From Pseudomonas thermotolerans DSM 14292 (GTDB lineage: Bacteria; Pseudomonadota; Gammaproteobacteria; Pseudomonadales; Pseudomonadaceae): a DNA stretch of 64,000 nucleotides. A program made the position numbers and the translations under genes. Positions 1-9,015 of this stretch are shown here, in pieces. Every line of letters starts with the position of its first letter. Within the stretch, counting starts at the first letter, position 1. The notes under the pieces were generated by a model, which saw only the letters and a list, made by a program, of their open reading frames with translations, was not told the origin of the DNA and did not search any database. The stretch spans positions 1-64,000 of the forward strand of contig NZ_KB822619.1 of the NCBI RefSeq assembly GCF_000364625.1. The letters are read 5' to 3'.

Positions 1-274
1 TCAGTCCTTCCTGATTCAATCGAATCTGCAAACGCTCAAGAACTTGGTCGAACGTACCGTCATCCCGCCAGTCACGAAACCGTTGATACACCGTCGACCA
101 TGGGCCAAACCGCTCTGGCAGGTCACGCCAAGCTGCGCCTGAGCACAGGATCCAGAGGAGGCCGTTGAGCATCAGCCGGTCATCACTGCGGGGTCGCCCC
201 ATTTTCTGCTCGGGGGAAACCAGATCCGCGATCAGCTCCCAAGCTGCATCCGGGAGTTCGTAACGCTTTGCCAT
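1..274 (-). CDS. IS5-family transposase, N-terminal part
   Basis: The first 91 residues are visible, beginning MAKRYELPDAAWELIADLV and continuing through GRPRSDDRLMLNGLLWILCSGAAWRDLPERFGPW. This is the DUF4096-type N-terminal domain of IS5/IS427-group transposases, including the helix-turn-helix region that precedes the DDE catalytic domain. In this group the rest is often encoded in a second frame reached by programmed frameshift; that part lies outside the window. It would catalyse cut-and-paste movement of the element. The start is the ATG at 272-274, 59 bp inside the element end. Whether the element is complete cannot be judged. Confidence 0.85.
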   Translation of the reverse strand, partial: MAKRYELPDAAWELIADLVSPEQKMGRPRSDDRLMLNGLLWILCSGAAWRDLPERFGPWSTVYQRFRDWRDDGTFDQVLERLQIRLNQEGL

Positions 275-333
275 GCGGGCCTCCAGCCGGTCATGGCGCC
301 GATTCTACCCGTTCGGACTTTTCGTACAGAACC
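1..333 (-). mobile_element. IS5-family insertion sequence, one end only
   Basis: The element runs off the left edge. Its 5' half of a transposase gene lies on the minus strand, and the outer end reads, on the minus strand, GGTTCTGTACGAAAAGT, which has the form of an IS5-family (IS427-group) terminal repeat. The boundary is placed at about 333, followed by ctag, a plausible target site of this group; the exact edge and the target duplication cannot be fixed because the other end is outside the window. It stops 28 bp short of the stop codon of the HDOD gene, so that gene is intact. Confidence 0.75.
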
Positions 334-361
334 TAGTCCCGGGCCGCGTTCTCGCCGGGGG

Positions 362-1768
362 TCAGTGGCCCTGCTGGTACTGGCGGGCCAGCTCGCGCAG
401 CGCGGCCTCGGCGGCGAGCACCTTGTCCACCGCCTCCTCGGCCTTCTCGCGGCTCAGTCCCAGGCCCTCGTAGAGGCTCGGCGGGATTTCCGCCGGCGAC
501 ATCTCGCCGATGCCGCGGTTGGCCAGCAGGCGCACCGCCAGGCACACCAGGTTGGCGTAGGCGGCGTTGTCGCCCCGGTAGTCCGGGTCGTTCTGGAAGC
601 GCAGGGCGTCGGCCAGTTCCTCGGGCATCGCCCAGTGGCGCATCAGCCAGGCGCCGATCTGCTCGCGGGTGATGCCCAGCAGATGCTGCTCGACGTAGCT
701 GTGCGGCAGGTGCGGGTTGGCCTCCAGGTGCCGGCAGATCAGCGAGAAGTGCGGTGGGAAGACGTGGGCGAGGACCAGGTAGCCGAAGTTGTGCAGCAGC
801 CCGGCCAGGTAGGTCAGGCCGGCTTCCGGGCGCACCGCGCGGGGCACGGCGCGGGTCAGGCCCTCGATCACCGCGGCGGTATAGATGGCCTGCTGCCAGT
901 AGGGGGTGGCCTGCTGCGGCTGGTCCTTGGGCAGGCTGAGGGTCTTGCCGAGGGCCAGGCCGAGGGCCAGGTTGATCACCAGGTCGAAGCCCAGCACACG
1001 GACGATGGCGTCCTCCACCGAGCGGATCTTGCCGGGTGCCGCGTAGTAGGGCGAGGCCGCCCAACTGACCACCTGGGCGGCCAGTGCCGGGTCGGTCTCC
1101 ACCACGCCGGTGATGTCGTCCAGCGTGGCGTTGGGATCGACGCGCAGCTTGACGATGCGCTGCGCGGTTTCCGGCAGCGGCGGGATCTCGATGGTTTCTT
1201 CCAGACGTTGCTGGATGCGCCGGGCGGTGAAGGCCTGCACCGCCTGGGAGATTTCCGCACGATCGTCGTGCGGTCGGTCGAGGTTCGGACGGATGCCGTT
1301 CAGTGGCTCGCCGAAGTGCGCCGCGCTGGCCTTGGCGAGCAGACCCTTGTAGGCGTCGCGGGGAATCTCCAGGAGGATGCCGGGGGTGCCCGACTCGATT
1401 AGCAGGGAGTCCTCCGCCAGCAAGCGTTCGTCGTACAGGCAGGGGGCGCTGGTCAGCGGCGGCAGGGCCGGTAGGCGCTCCAGGCCGTGCTTGCCGAGCA
1501 GGCGCTCTTGGCGTTCGGCGCGGAGCGCGGTGAGCTGGCGGCCGGTCAGTTCGGTGAGACGCTTGAGGTCGAGCAACTGGTTGCGCGGAAAGAGCACCAG
1601 CAGCGGCCCAACGGTGTCTTCCAGAAGCACCGCCTGGATCCGCCGCGAGCCGTCTAGGCCGGACGATTCGCGGGTGATCCGATAGGGGACACCGAGCCTG
1701 TCGAGCTGTTGCAGGATCACTGAGGGTGGCTGTGGCGGGATGGGGGTGGAGCGGGCAAGTTCGGTCAT
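362..1768 (-). CDS. YbaK/prolyl-tRNA deacylase-like and HDOD domain fusion protein
   Basis: A 468-residue soluble protein. Residues about 15-155 resemble the YbaK/ProX domain, which hydrolyses mischarged aminoacyl-tRNA; residues about 190-400 form an HDOD domain (start near IPPLPETAQRIVKL, the degenerate HN in LLHNFGYL). HDOD proteins act in signalling and usually lack hydrolase metal ligands. By my alignment the catalytic lysine of YbaK is Gln45 here, so deacylase activity is doubtful (inference). It follows recG by 67 bp on the same strand and may be co-transcribed. The same domain pair is found in other Pseudomonas next to recG. Function is unknown; a sensor of tRNA or amino-acid state is one guess. 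Confidence 0.8.
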   Translation of the reverse strand: MTELARSTPIPPQPPSVILQQLDRLGVPYRITRESSGLDGSRRIQAVLLEDTVGPLLVLFPRNQLLDLKRLTELTGRQLTALRAERQERLLGKHGLERLPALPPLTSAPCLYDERLLAEDSLLIESGTPGILLEIPRDAYKGLLAKASAAHFGEPLNGIRPNLDRPHDDRAEISQAVQAFTARRIQQRLEETIEIPPLPETAQRIVKLRVDPNATLDDITGVVETDPALAAQVVSWAASPYYAAPGKIRSVEDAIVRVLGFDLVINLALGLALGKTLSLPKDQPQQATPYWQQAIYTAAVIEGLTRAVPRAVRPEAGLTYLAGLLHNFGYLVLAHVFPPHFSLICRHLEANPHLPHSYVEQHLLGITREQIGAWLMRHWAMPEELADALRFQNDPDYRGDNAAYANLVCLAVRLLANRGIGEMSPAEIPPSLYEGLGLSREKAEEAVDKVLAAEAALRELARQYQQGH

Positions 1769-1835
1769 GAAGGAGTCCGGCTGGGGCGACGATGCTGCCG
1801 AGTATAATGCCGCGCGGGCGAAGATCGTTGGATGG

Positions 1836-3911
1836 TCAGACCTGGCCGTACTGCTGGCCGTGGCGCAGCCAGCGCTCGAGCAGCGGGCTGACGTGCTGCG
1901 GCCAGCGCGCCAGCAGGGTCTGCGCGGCGTCGCGTACCGCCGGCAGCAGCTCGGCGTCGCGCATCAGGTCGGCCACCTTGAACTGCAGCAGGCCGGTTTG
2001 CCGGGTGCCGAGCATCTCGCCTGGGCCGCGCAGCTCCAAGTCCTTCTCGGCGATCACGAAGCCGTCGCAGGTCTCGCGCATGATCGCCAGGCGCTCGCGG
2101 CCGAGCTGGGAGAGCGGTGGGTGATAGAGCAGCACGCAGTGACTGGCCGCGCTGCCGCGGCCGACCCGCCCGCGTAGCTGGTGCAGCTGGGCCAGGCCGA
2201 GGCGTTCCGGGTTCTCGATGATCATCAGGCTGGCGTTGGGCACGTCGACCCCCACCTCGATCACCGTGGTGGCCACCAGCAGCTGCAGCTGCCCGGTCTT
2301 GAACTGTTCCATCACCGCGGCCTTCTCGGCGGCCTTCATGCGCCCGTGGATGAGCCCGACGCGCAGGCCAGCCAGGGCCTGGGACAGCTCCTCGTAGGTG
2401 GTCTCCGCGGCCTGGCAGGTGAGCTCCTCGGACTCCTCGATCAGGGTGCACACCCAGTAGGCCTGGCGACCCTCCCGGCAGGCGGCGCGGACCCGCTCGA
2501 TCACCTCCGGGCGGCGGCTGTCGGCGATCACCAGGGTGTTCACCGGGGTACGCCCGGGCGGCAGCTCGTCGAGGATCGAGGTGTCCAGGTCGGCGTAGGC
2601 GCTCATCGCCAGGGTGCGCGGGATGGGCGTGGCGGTCATGATCAACTGGTGCGGGCAGAGCCGCCCGGCGACGCCCTTCTGGCGCAGGGCCAGGCGCTGC
2701 TGGACGCCGAAACGGTGCTGCTCGTCGATGATCACCAGAGCCAGATTGCGGAACTGCACCTCGTCCTGGAACAGCGCATGGGTGCCGACCACCATGGGCA
2801 CGCCGCCGGCGATCTGCGCCAGGGCCGCGGCGCGCGCCTTGCCCTTGAGCTTGCCGGCCAGCCAGGCGACTTCGATGCCCAGCGGAGTCAGCCACTTGCT
2901 GAAGTTCAGGTAGTGCTGCTCGGCGAGGATCTCGGTGGGCGCCATCAGCGCCACCTGGTAGCCGGCCTCTAGGGCCTGCAAGGCGGCCAGGGCGGCGACC
3001 ACCGTCTTGCCGGCGCCGACGTCGCCCTGCACCAGGCGCAGCATGGGTTCGGGCTGCGCCAGGTCGTAGGCGATCTCGGCGCCGACCCGCTGCTGGGCGC
3101 CGGTGGGGGTGAAGCCGAGGTTGGCGAGGAACTGCTGCGGCAGGCGTCTGGCCGGCGGCAGGCAGGGTGCCTGCTGGGCACGCAGGGTCTCGCGCAGGCG
3201 CTGTAGGGACAGTTGGTGGGTGAGCAGCTCCTCGAAGGCCAGGCGCCGCTGCGCCCAGTGGCGGCCCTCGGCGAGCTCCTGCAGGTTGGCATCCGGCGGC
3301 GGCCGGTGCAGGTAGCGCAGCGCCTCGTCGAGGGGGCCCAGGCGGTACTCCCGGGCCAGCTCGGCGGGCAGCCAGTCCGGCAGACTGTGTGGCCCGAGCC
3401 GGGCCAGGGCCTGGGCGCTAAGCTGGCGCAAACGCTGCTGGGTGAGCCCCTCGGTGGTCGGATAGATGGGCGTCAGGGTCTGTTCTACGGCGATCGGCTC
3501 GTGGCCGGAGGTGGCGCGGTATTCCGGGTGATAGATCTCCAGCCCCGAGGCGCCGGGGCGTACCTCGCCGTAGCAGCGTAGCCGGGTACCGCGCTTGAGG
3601 CCGTCCTTCTGCGCCTGGCTGAAGTGATAGAAGCGCAGGGACAGGGTGCCGCTGCCGTCCTGCAGGCGCACCAGCAGGCTGCGCCGGCGGCCCATGACCA
3701 CGTCGGCGCCGGCCACCACGCCCTCGACCACCGCGTCCTGGCCGGGGCGCAGGGCGCCGATGGGGGTGATGCGGGTGCGATCCTGATAGCGCAGCGGCAG
3801 GTGGAAGAGCACGTCCTGCAGGGTTTCCAGGCCGACCCTGGCGAGCTTTTCCGCCAGCGCGGCGCCCACGCCCTTGAGCGCGGTGACCGGCAAGGTCGCC
3901 AGTTCCGTCAT
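1836..3911 (-). CDS. recG: ATP-dependent DNA helicase RecG
   Basis: RecG remodels stalled replication forks and migrates branched DNA in recombinational repair. The 691-residue protein has the N-terminal wedge/OB domain (about 1-160, MTELATLPVTALKGVG), then superfamily 2 helicase motifs: Walker A in GDVGAGKTVV, the DEQH box in IIDEQHRFG, TATPIPRTLAM, and the C-terminal domain with QLRGRVGRG. An in-frame GTG/ATG-type extension upstream would overlap oxyR; the ATG at 3911 gives the usual family length and lies 5 nt after the oxyR stop, so the two are probably one transcript. Confidence 0.97.
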   Translation of the reverse strand: MTELATLPVTALKGVGAALAEKLARVGLETLQDVLFHLPLRYQDRTRITPIGALRPGQDAVVEGVVAGADVVMGRRRSLLVRLQDGSGTLSLRFYHFSQAQKDGLKRGTRLRCYGEVRPGASGLEIYHPEYRATSGHEPIAVEQTLTPIYPTTEGLTQQRLRQLSAQALARLGPHSLPDWLPAELAREYRLGPLDEALRYLHRPPPDANLQELAEGRHWAQRRLAFEELLTHQLSLQRLRETLRAQQAPCLPPARRLPQQFLANLGFTPTGAQQRVGAEIAYDLAQPEPMLRLVQGDVGAGKTVVAALAALQALEAGYQVALMAPTEILAEQHYLNFSKWLTPLGIEVAWLAGKLKGKARAAALAQIAGGVPMVVGTHALFQDEVQFRNLALVIIDEQHRFGVQQRLALRQKGVAGRLCPHQLIMTATPIPRTLAMSAYADLDTSILDELPPGRTPVNTLVIADSRRPEVIERVRAACREGRQAYWVCTLIEESEELTCQAAETTYEELSQALAGLRVGLIHGRMKAAEKAAVMEQFKTGQLQLLVATTVIEVGVDVPNASLMIIENPERLGLAQLHQLRGRVGRGSAASHCVLLYHPPLSQLGRERLAIMRETCDGFVIAEKDLELRGPGEMLGTRQTGLLQFKVADLMRDAELLPAVRDAAQTLLARWPQHVSPLLERWLRHGQQYGQV

Positions 3912-3916
3912 GGCCT

Positions 3917-4840
3917 TCAGGCGGCTTGGGGGTTGCGTGCCACCGAGCACAGACGGATCGAGTCGGCCAGCACGTCGATGGCCTTGGGCCTCGGGAAACT
4001 GGCGCGCCAGGCGATGGCCACGGTGCGGTAGGGCGCCGGCGGGGTCAGCGGGCGGACCTCGAAGACGCCCGGCGCGTAGTGGTGGCTCTCAACCGCGGAG
4101 AGCGGCAGGATCGAGATGCCCATGCCGGAGGCGACCATGTGGCGGATGGTTTCCAGGGAGCTGGATTCCACCGTGGTGAACTGGGTGCCTTCCTCTCCGT
4201 GGCGACGCAGGGTCGGACAGGCCTCCAGCACCTGGTCGCGGAAGCAGTGGCCCTCGCCGAGCAGCAGCAGGCTCTTGTCGTTGAGCTGGGAGCTGTCGAT
4301 AGTCTCCTGGCGACTCCAGGGGTGGCCAGCCGGCAGCAGGACCTGGAAGGGCTCGTCGTAGAGCGCCATGGTCAGCACGTCGGCTTCCTGGAAAGGCAGG
4401 GCGATGATGATCGCGTCCAGCTCGCCGTTGCGCAGCTTGTCGCGCAGCACGTGGGTGAAGTTTTCCTCGATGTACAGCGGCATCTGCGGCGCCACCTTGT
4501 GCAACTGCGGGATCAGGTGCGGGAACAGGTAGGGGCCGACGGTGTAGATGGCGCCCACCTTGAGCGGCGCGGCCAGTTGGTTCTTGCCGGCCTGGGCCAG
4601 CTCGCGGATGCCTTGGGCCTGCTCGAGGACCTTCTGGGCCTGGGCGATGATGGCCTCGCCCACCGGGGTCAGGCGCACGGCGCTCTTGCTGCGTTCGAAG
4701 ATCAGCACGCCGAGTTCGTCCTCCAGCTTCTTCACCCCTACCGACAGGGTGGGCTGGCTGACATGGCAGCGCTCGGCCGCGCGGCCGAAGTGCTGTTCCT
4801 GGGCGAGGGTCACAATGTAGCGCAGTTCGGTCAGGGTCAT
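3917..4840 (-). CDS. oxyR: Peroxide-responsive regulator OxyR
   Basis: LysR-family transcription factor of 307 residues that activates catalase, alkyl hydroperoxide reductase and related genes after H2O2 oxidation. The winged helix-turn-helix is at residues 1-60 (AAERCHVSQPTLSVGVKKLE); the sensing cysteines Cys199 and Cys208 are both present in GEGHCFRDQVLEACP, spaced as in characterised OxyR. The ATG at 4840 starts MTLTELRY; a TTG two codons upstream is less likely. Transcribed just ahead of recG, as in other pseudomonads, which links oxidative stress and DNA repair. Confidence 0.97.
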   Translation of the reverse strand: MTLTELRYIVTLAQEQHFGRAAERCHVSQPTLSVGVKKLEDELGVLIFERSKSAVRLTPVGEAIIAQAQKVLEQAQGIRELAQAGKNQLAAPLKVGAIYTVGPYLFPHLIPQLHKVAPQMPLYIEENFTHVLRDKLRNGELDAIIIALPFQEADVLTMALYDEPFQVLLPAGHPWSRQETIDSSQLNDKSLLLLGEGHCFRDQVLEACPTLRRHGEEGTQFTTVESSSLETIRHMVASGMGISILPLSAVESHHYAPGVFEVRPLTPPAPYRTVAIAWRASFPRPKAIDVLADSIRLCSVARNPQAA

Positions 4841-4924
4841 AGGCAAATTCCATGAGATTGCTGCCTATCATAGCCTCAGTTGCTGAGGGACACAAAAATA
4901 GGTGGCGATTTTTTGGCCGTGACC

Positions 4925-5015
4925 GGTCGCGCCGCGGGCGCGACCCTCAGGAGGCGGGGCGGGCAGGGGACCGCCAGGGAAGGAGGGTATCCGCCGCGCT
5001 GCGGCGGCGGATACC
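4925..5015 (-). other. Two strong hairpins between tonB and oxyR
   Basis: Directly after the tonB stop there is a perfect 12-bp stem (4986-4997 with 5004-5015), and further on a perfect 9-bp GC stem with a 3-nt loop (4925-4933 with 4937-4945). Neither is followed by a T-tract on the minus strand, so they are not classical rho-independent terminators. They may slow or protect the 3' end of the exbB-exbD-tonB message or help separate it from oxyR. Confidence 0.45.
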
Positions 5016-5749
5016 TCAGTGGCGGCGGTCCAGCGAGTAGACGAAGGGTGCCACCACTTCCAGGCTGTTGCCCTTGAGCAGCTCGACCGGCGGCTTGGGT
5101 ACCGGCTGGGCGCGGCGGATCATTGCCAGGGTGGCGCGGTCCAGCGAGGCGCTGCCGGAGCTGCCGACCACTTCCACGGACAGCACCCGGCCGTTACGGT
5201 CGATGCTGAAGCGCACCTTGGTGGTGCCCTCGAAACCGCGCCGGCGGGCGTCTTCCGGGTAGCGCTTGTAGCGGCTCAAGTGGCTGAGCAGGCGGCTCTG
5301 CCAACTGATCTCGGCCTTCGACGGGCGCTGCACTGAGGCCAGCTGCTGGGCGGCCGGCTTGCTCTGGTTCTCCGCGGGCGGTGCTGGCGGCGCGGCTTCC
5401 TGCGGCGGCTCCTCGACCGGCTTGGGTTGCGGCTTTTCGACCGGCTTCGGCGGTTTCGGCTTCGGCTTGGGTTTCGGCTTCGGCTGGTGGATGGCGATCT
5501 TCGGCTTGGGCACCTCGACCAGCTTGGGCGGCTCAGGCTCGGGTTCCGGTTCCACCACCTCGGGGGGCGGCGCCGGCTTGGGCGCGGCCGGCGGTAGTGG
5601 CGCCAGTTCGATCATCACGGCTGGCGGGGGCATGTCCACGGGCTTGGCCTGGGGGTGCCAGAACAGCGCCCAGAAGGCCAGGGCTCCGTGCAGGCCGAGC
5701 ACCACCAGCAGACTCAACCCGTAGCGGGACAGCGAGCGGGTAGGTGTCG

Positions 5750-5753
<4 letters not shown>
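5016..5753 (-). CDS. tonB: Energy transducer TonB
   Basis: TonB couples the inner-membrane proton gradient to outer-membrane receptors for siderophores, vitamin B12 and other large substrates. The 245-residue protein has one N-terminal membrane anchor (about 11-32), a long periplasmic Pro/Glu/Lys spacer (about 40-130, with runs of Lys-Pro and Glu-Pro), and a C-terminal TonB domain (about 150-243) ending in VVAPFVYSLDRRH with the RYPEDARRRGFEG motif. Its start overlaps the exbD stop by 4 nt, so translation is probably coupled. Confidence 0.95.
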
Positions 5754-6169
<416 letters not shown>

Positions 6170-6173
6170 CGAA

Positions 6174-7145
6174 TTACCCCAGTTTCACCACATTGGCCTG
6201 CAGGTTGCGCTCGCTGGCAGGCAGGTGGTCCAGGTCGCGGCTGAGCAGCAGCAGGACCTGTGCCGAGCAGTCGGCCACCTGGGCCTTGTAGGCCGAGATG
6301 GAGCGGGAGAAGACGTTATAGATCACCACGGCGGGGATCGCCGCGACCAGCCCCAGGGCAGTGGCCAGCAGAGCCTCGGCGATGCCGGGGGCGACCACGG
6401 CGAGGTTGGTGGTCTGGGATTTGGCGATGCCGATGAAGCTGTTCATGATGCCCCACACGGTGCCGAACAACCCGACGAAGGGTGCGGTGGAACCGATGGT
6501 GGCGAGCGGACCGGTGCCCTTGCTCATGTGCCGACCGCTGGCCGCCACCAGGCGCTCCAGGCGGAAGCTGACGCGCTCCTTGATGCCTTCCTTCTCGCGG
6601 GCGTTGGCGGAAAGCTTGACCTCCTCCAGGGCTTCCTGGACCAACTGGTGACTCAGGCAACCGGGCCGCGCGGTGCCTTCGTCGGCCTCCTTGAGGGTGC
6701 GCGACTGCTTCAGGCCGGCCAGTTCGGCCACCAGGCGGCGACGTGCGGTGAACAGTTCGAGGCCTTTGGCGATCCAGATGGTCCAGGTGATGATCGAGGC
6801 GATCACCAGGCCGATCATCACCGCCTTCACCACCACGTCGGCATTCTGGTACATGCCCCAGGGCGACAGGTCATGGGTCATGATCGACGGCTCGCCGGCC
6901 GCCGGCGCGGCGGGATCGGCGGCGCCTTCGCTACCGCTCGCTTGGGCGGCCGGGGCCTCGCTGGTTGGCTGGGCGGAGGCGGCGGGGTCGGCCGGGGCGC
7001 TGGCGGCGGCCGGCTGGGCGACGGCGCTGGGCTCCTCGGCGCTAGCCAGCGGCGGCATCAGCAGCAGGCCGCAGAGCAGTGCGGCCAGGCCGCGTGAGGC
7101 GCGGGAGTGGCGAAGGGGTTGAGCGGAGGCGTTCTGAGTGTTCAT
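6174..7145 (-). CDS. exbB: Tol-Pal/TonB system proton channel protein ExbB
   Basis: MotA/TolQ/ExbB-type proton channel, 323 residues. The N-terminus has a signal-like hydrophobic segment (about 17-37) and an Ala/Pro-rich stretch, followed by the three membrane helices of the ExbB core with the conserved GTVWGIMNSF and VVAPGIAEALLATALGLVAAIPAV segments. The N-terminal extension is typical of the Pseudomonas ExbB1 type. I chose the ATG at 7145; a longer frame upstream has no family support and would run through the promoter. Confidence 0.94.
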   Translation of the reverse strand: MNTQNASAQPLRHSRASRGLAALLCGLLLMPPLASAEEPSAVAQPAAASAPADPAASAQPTSEAPAAQASGSEGAADPAAPAAGEPSIMTHDLSPWGMYQNADVVVKAVMIGLVIASIITWTIWIAKGLELFTARRRLVAELAGLKQSRTLKEADEGTARPGCLSHQLVQEALEEVKLSANAREKEGIKERVSFRLERLVAASGRHMSKGTGPLATIGSTAPFVGLFGTVWGIMNSFIGIAKSQTTNLAVVAPGIAEALLATALGLVAAIPAVVIYNVFSRSISAYKAQVADCSAQVLLLLSRDLDHLPASERNLQANVVKLG

Positions 7146-7212
7146 GCTGGCCGGACCCTGTGAAAAAGAAGTCGCTGGACTGCCGGCACGGGCCGGTAGT
7201 GAGAAAGGGTCG

Positions 7213-7241
7213 CTATTATTGCAAGTAATTCTTGTTAACAA
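7213..7241 (-). promoter_or_regulatory. Candidate exbB promoter with dyad operator
   Basis: On the minus strand TTGTTA (7241-7236) and TAATAG (7218-7213) are separated by 17 bp, a plausible sigma-70 pair in an AT-rich stretch. The spacer contains the dyad CAAG-N5-CTTG (7222-7234). TonB operons are usually iron-regulated by Fur, but I cannot match a convincing 19-bp Fur box here, so the regulator is left open. Confidence 0.4.
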
Positions 7242-7290
7242 AAGTAAGGGCGTGACTTTTTAACGCGCTTCCTGCGCTCTGGAGCCTTCG

Positions 7291-8157
7291 ATGACCTCCT
7301 CGCCTTCCCTGCTGATCGCTGGCTGCGGCGACGTCGGCTGCCGTCTCGCCAGTCGCATGCGTGATGCCGGCTGGCGCGTGCATGGCCTGCGCCGCAACGC
7401 CGATGCCCTGCCTGCCGGAGTGCGACCGGTGGCCGCCGACCTGACCGCCGCCGAGTGCCCGCGGGCCTGGCCGGAGGGGCCGCTGGACTATCTGGTCTAC
7501 AGCGCCGCCGCCAGCCGCCATGACGAGGCCGGCTACCGCGCGACCTACGTCGACGGGCTGCACAACCTGCTCGACTGGCTGGCCGCCCGCGGCCAGCGGC
7601 CGCGGCGCCTGCTGTTCGTCTCCAGCAGCGGCGTCTACGGGCAGGACACCGGCGAATGGGTCGACGAGGACTCGCCGGCCGAGGCCGCGGGCTTCTCCGC
7701 GCGGATCATGCGCGAAGCCGAGCGTCTGGCCCTAGGCAGTGGCCATCCGGCCAGCGTGGTGCGCCTGGCCGGGATCTACGGCCCGGACCGCGAATGGCTG
7801 CTGCGCCAGATCCGCGAGGGCTGGCGGGTGCGCCGCGAGCCGCCGCTGTACGCCAACCGCATCCATGCTGAGGACGCCGCGGGGCTGCTTGCCTGCCTGC
7901 TGGAGGCCGCCGCTCGCGGCGAACGCCTGGCCGACTGCTACCTGGGCGTCGACGACGAGCCCGCGCCGCTGCACGAGGTGGTCGACTGGCTGCGTGCCCT
8001 GCTCGGCGTCCGCCACTGGAGCGCCCAGGAGGAGATACGCCGCACCGGCAGCAAGCGCTGCCGCAATGCCCGCGCCCGGGCTCTGGGCTGGATGCCGCGC
8101 TACCCGAGTTACCGCGAGGGTTACGCGGCGCTGCTCGACGCCGGGGAGCGGTCATGA
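7291..8157 (+). CDS. NAD(P)-dependent epimerase/dehydratase-family (extended SDR) protein
   Basis: A 288-residue Rossmann protein of the atypical extended SDR group (YeeZ-like). Nucleotide-binding glycines are in IAGCGDVGCRLA (residues 8-19), which reads GxGxxG; the SDR Tyr-Lys pair is atypical, as SSSGVYGQDTGEW is followed by no clear YxxxK. The substrate is unknown; members of this group are annotated as sugar-nucleotide epimerases without biochemical proof. Start ATG has GGAG upstream. The stop overlaps the next gene (AraC regulator) by 4 nt, so the two are translationally coupled. Confidence 0.8.
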   Translation: MTSSPSLLIAGCGDVGCRLASRMRDAGWRVHGLRRNADALPAGVRPVAADLTAAECPRAWPEGPLDYLVYSAAASRHDEAGYRATYVDGLHNLLDWLAARGQRPRRLLFVSSSGVYGQDTGEWVDEDSPAEAAGFSARIMREAERLALGSGHPASVVRLAGIYGPDREWLLRQIREGWRVRREPPLYANRIHAEDAAGLLACLLEAAARGERLADCYLGVDDEPAPLHEVVDWLRALLGVRHWSAQEEIRRTGSKRCRNARARALGWMPRYPSYREGYAALLDAGERS

Positions 8158-8948
8158 ACAACCGCCTGCTGGTGCGTTCCTGGCTGCCCGGCGTGGAGCT
8201 GTTCCACGCCGACTTCTCCGGCCAGCCGTTCGGCCGTCACAGCCACGATGCCTTCGCCATCGGCGCCATCCTCCACGGCGTCGGCGGCTACCAGTGCCGC
8301 GGCGCCCGCCATGCGCTGCCGGCCGGTACCCTGTCACTGATGAACCCGGAGGAACCGCACACCGGGTATGCCGAGTCGCCGCGGCTGGTCTATCGGATGC
8401 TCTACGTCGAGGAGTCCCGGCTGCCCCGGCTGCTCGGACGCAAGCGCCTGCCGCGCGGCTTCGCCGAGCTCAACCCGCGCGACGACGGTGCGGTAGCGAC
8501 GGCCCTCGGCCGCCTGGCCGCGGAGTTCGAGCGCGGCGATGCCCTGGCCGTGGAGTCCGAGCTGCTCGGCCTGCTGGAGCTGGTGTTCAGCCGCCACGGC
8601 GGGTTGCGCGAGGCCGGGCCCGCTCCGCGCGACGGCGGTGTCACCGAACGGTTGCGCGACTACCTGGAGGCGCACTACCGCGAGGCGCTCAGCCTGGAGG
8701 CGCTGGCGGCCCAGCTGCAGCGCCATCCGCGCCACCTGATCGAGGCCTTCCGGCGGGCCTACGGGGTGCCGCCGCATACCTACCTGCTACAGCGGCGTAT
8801 CGCCGAGGCCAAGCGCCGTCTGCTGGCCGGCGCGCGGCTGGCCGACCTGGCGGTGGAGCTGGGCTTCTACGACCAGGCACACTTCTCCTCGACCTTCCGG
8901 CGCTTCACCGGGGTGACGCCGGGGCATTACCGTCGCGGCGGCGCCTGA
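8154..8948 (+). CDS. AraC-family transcriptional regulator with cupin sensor
   Basis: A 264-residue protein: N-terminal AraC-type cupin ligand domain (about 1-150; HSHDAFAIGAILHG is the cupin histidine region) and C-terminal double helix-turn-helix (about 165-262; LSLEALAAQLQRHPRHLIEAFRRAYG and LADLAVELGFYDQAHFSSTFRRFTGVTPGHYRR). AraC proteins linked to LysE exporters commonly control that exporter or a neighbouring gene. It overlaps the SDR gene upstream and is 67 bp before the LysE-family gene. Confidence 0.9.
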   Translation: MNNRLLVRSWLPGVELFHADFSGQPFGRHSHDAFAIGAILHGVGGYQCRGARHALPAGTLSLMNPEEPHTGYAESPRLVYRMLYVEESRLPRLLGRKRLPRGFAELNPRDDGAVATALGRLAAEFERGDALAVESELLGLLELVFSRHGGLREAGPAPRDGGVTERLRDYLEAHYREALSLEALAAQLQRHPRHLIEAFRRAYGVPPHTYLLQRRIAEAKRRLLAGARLADLAVELGFYDQAHFSSTFRRFTGVTPGHYRRGGA

Positions 8949-9015
8949 GTTTTTTCCAAGACTACGCGCCTTGCCACGCCCGAGACTGGCCTTCCGTGTT
9001 CATCGGAGGGTCGTG

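Noticed and set aside
5440..5560. Short tandem repeats inside tonB
   Set aside because: They encode the Lys-Pro and Glu-Pro spacer normal for TonB, not a mobile or regulatory repeat.
7205..7245. Fur box upstream of exbB
   Set aside because: The AT-rich stretch matches the 19-bp Fur consensus poorly on both strands; I kept only a candidate promoter with an unidentified dyad.
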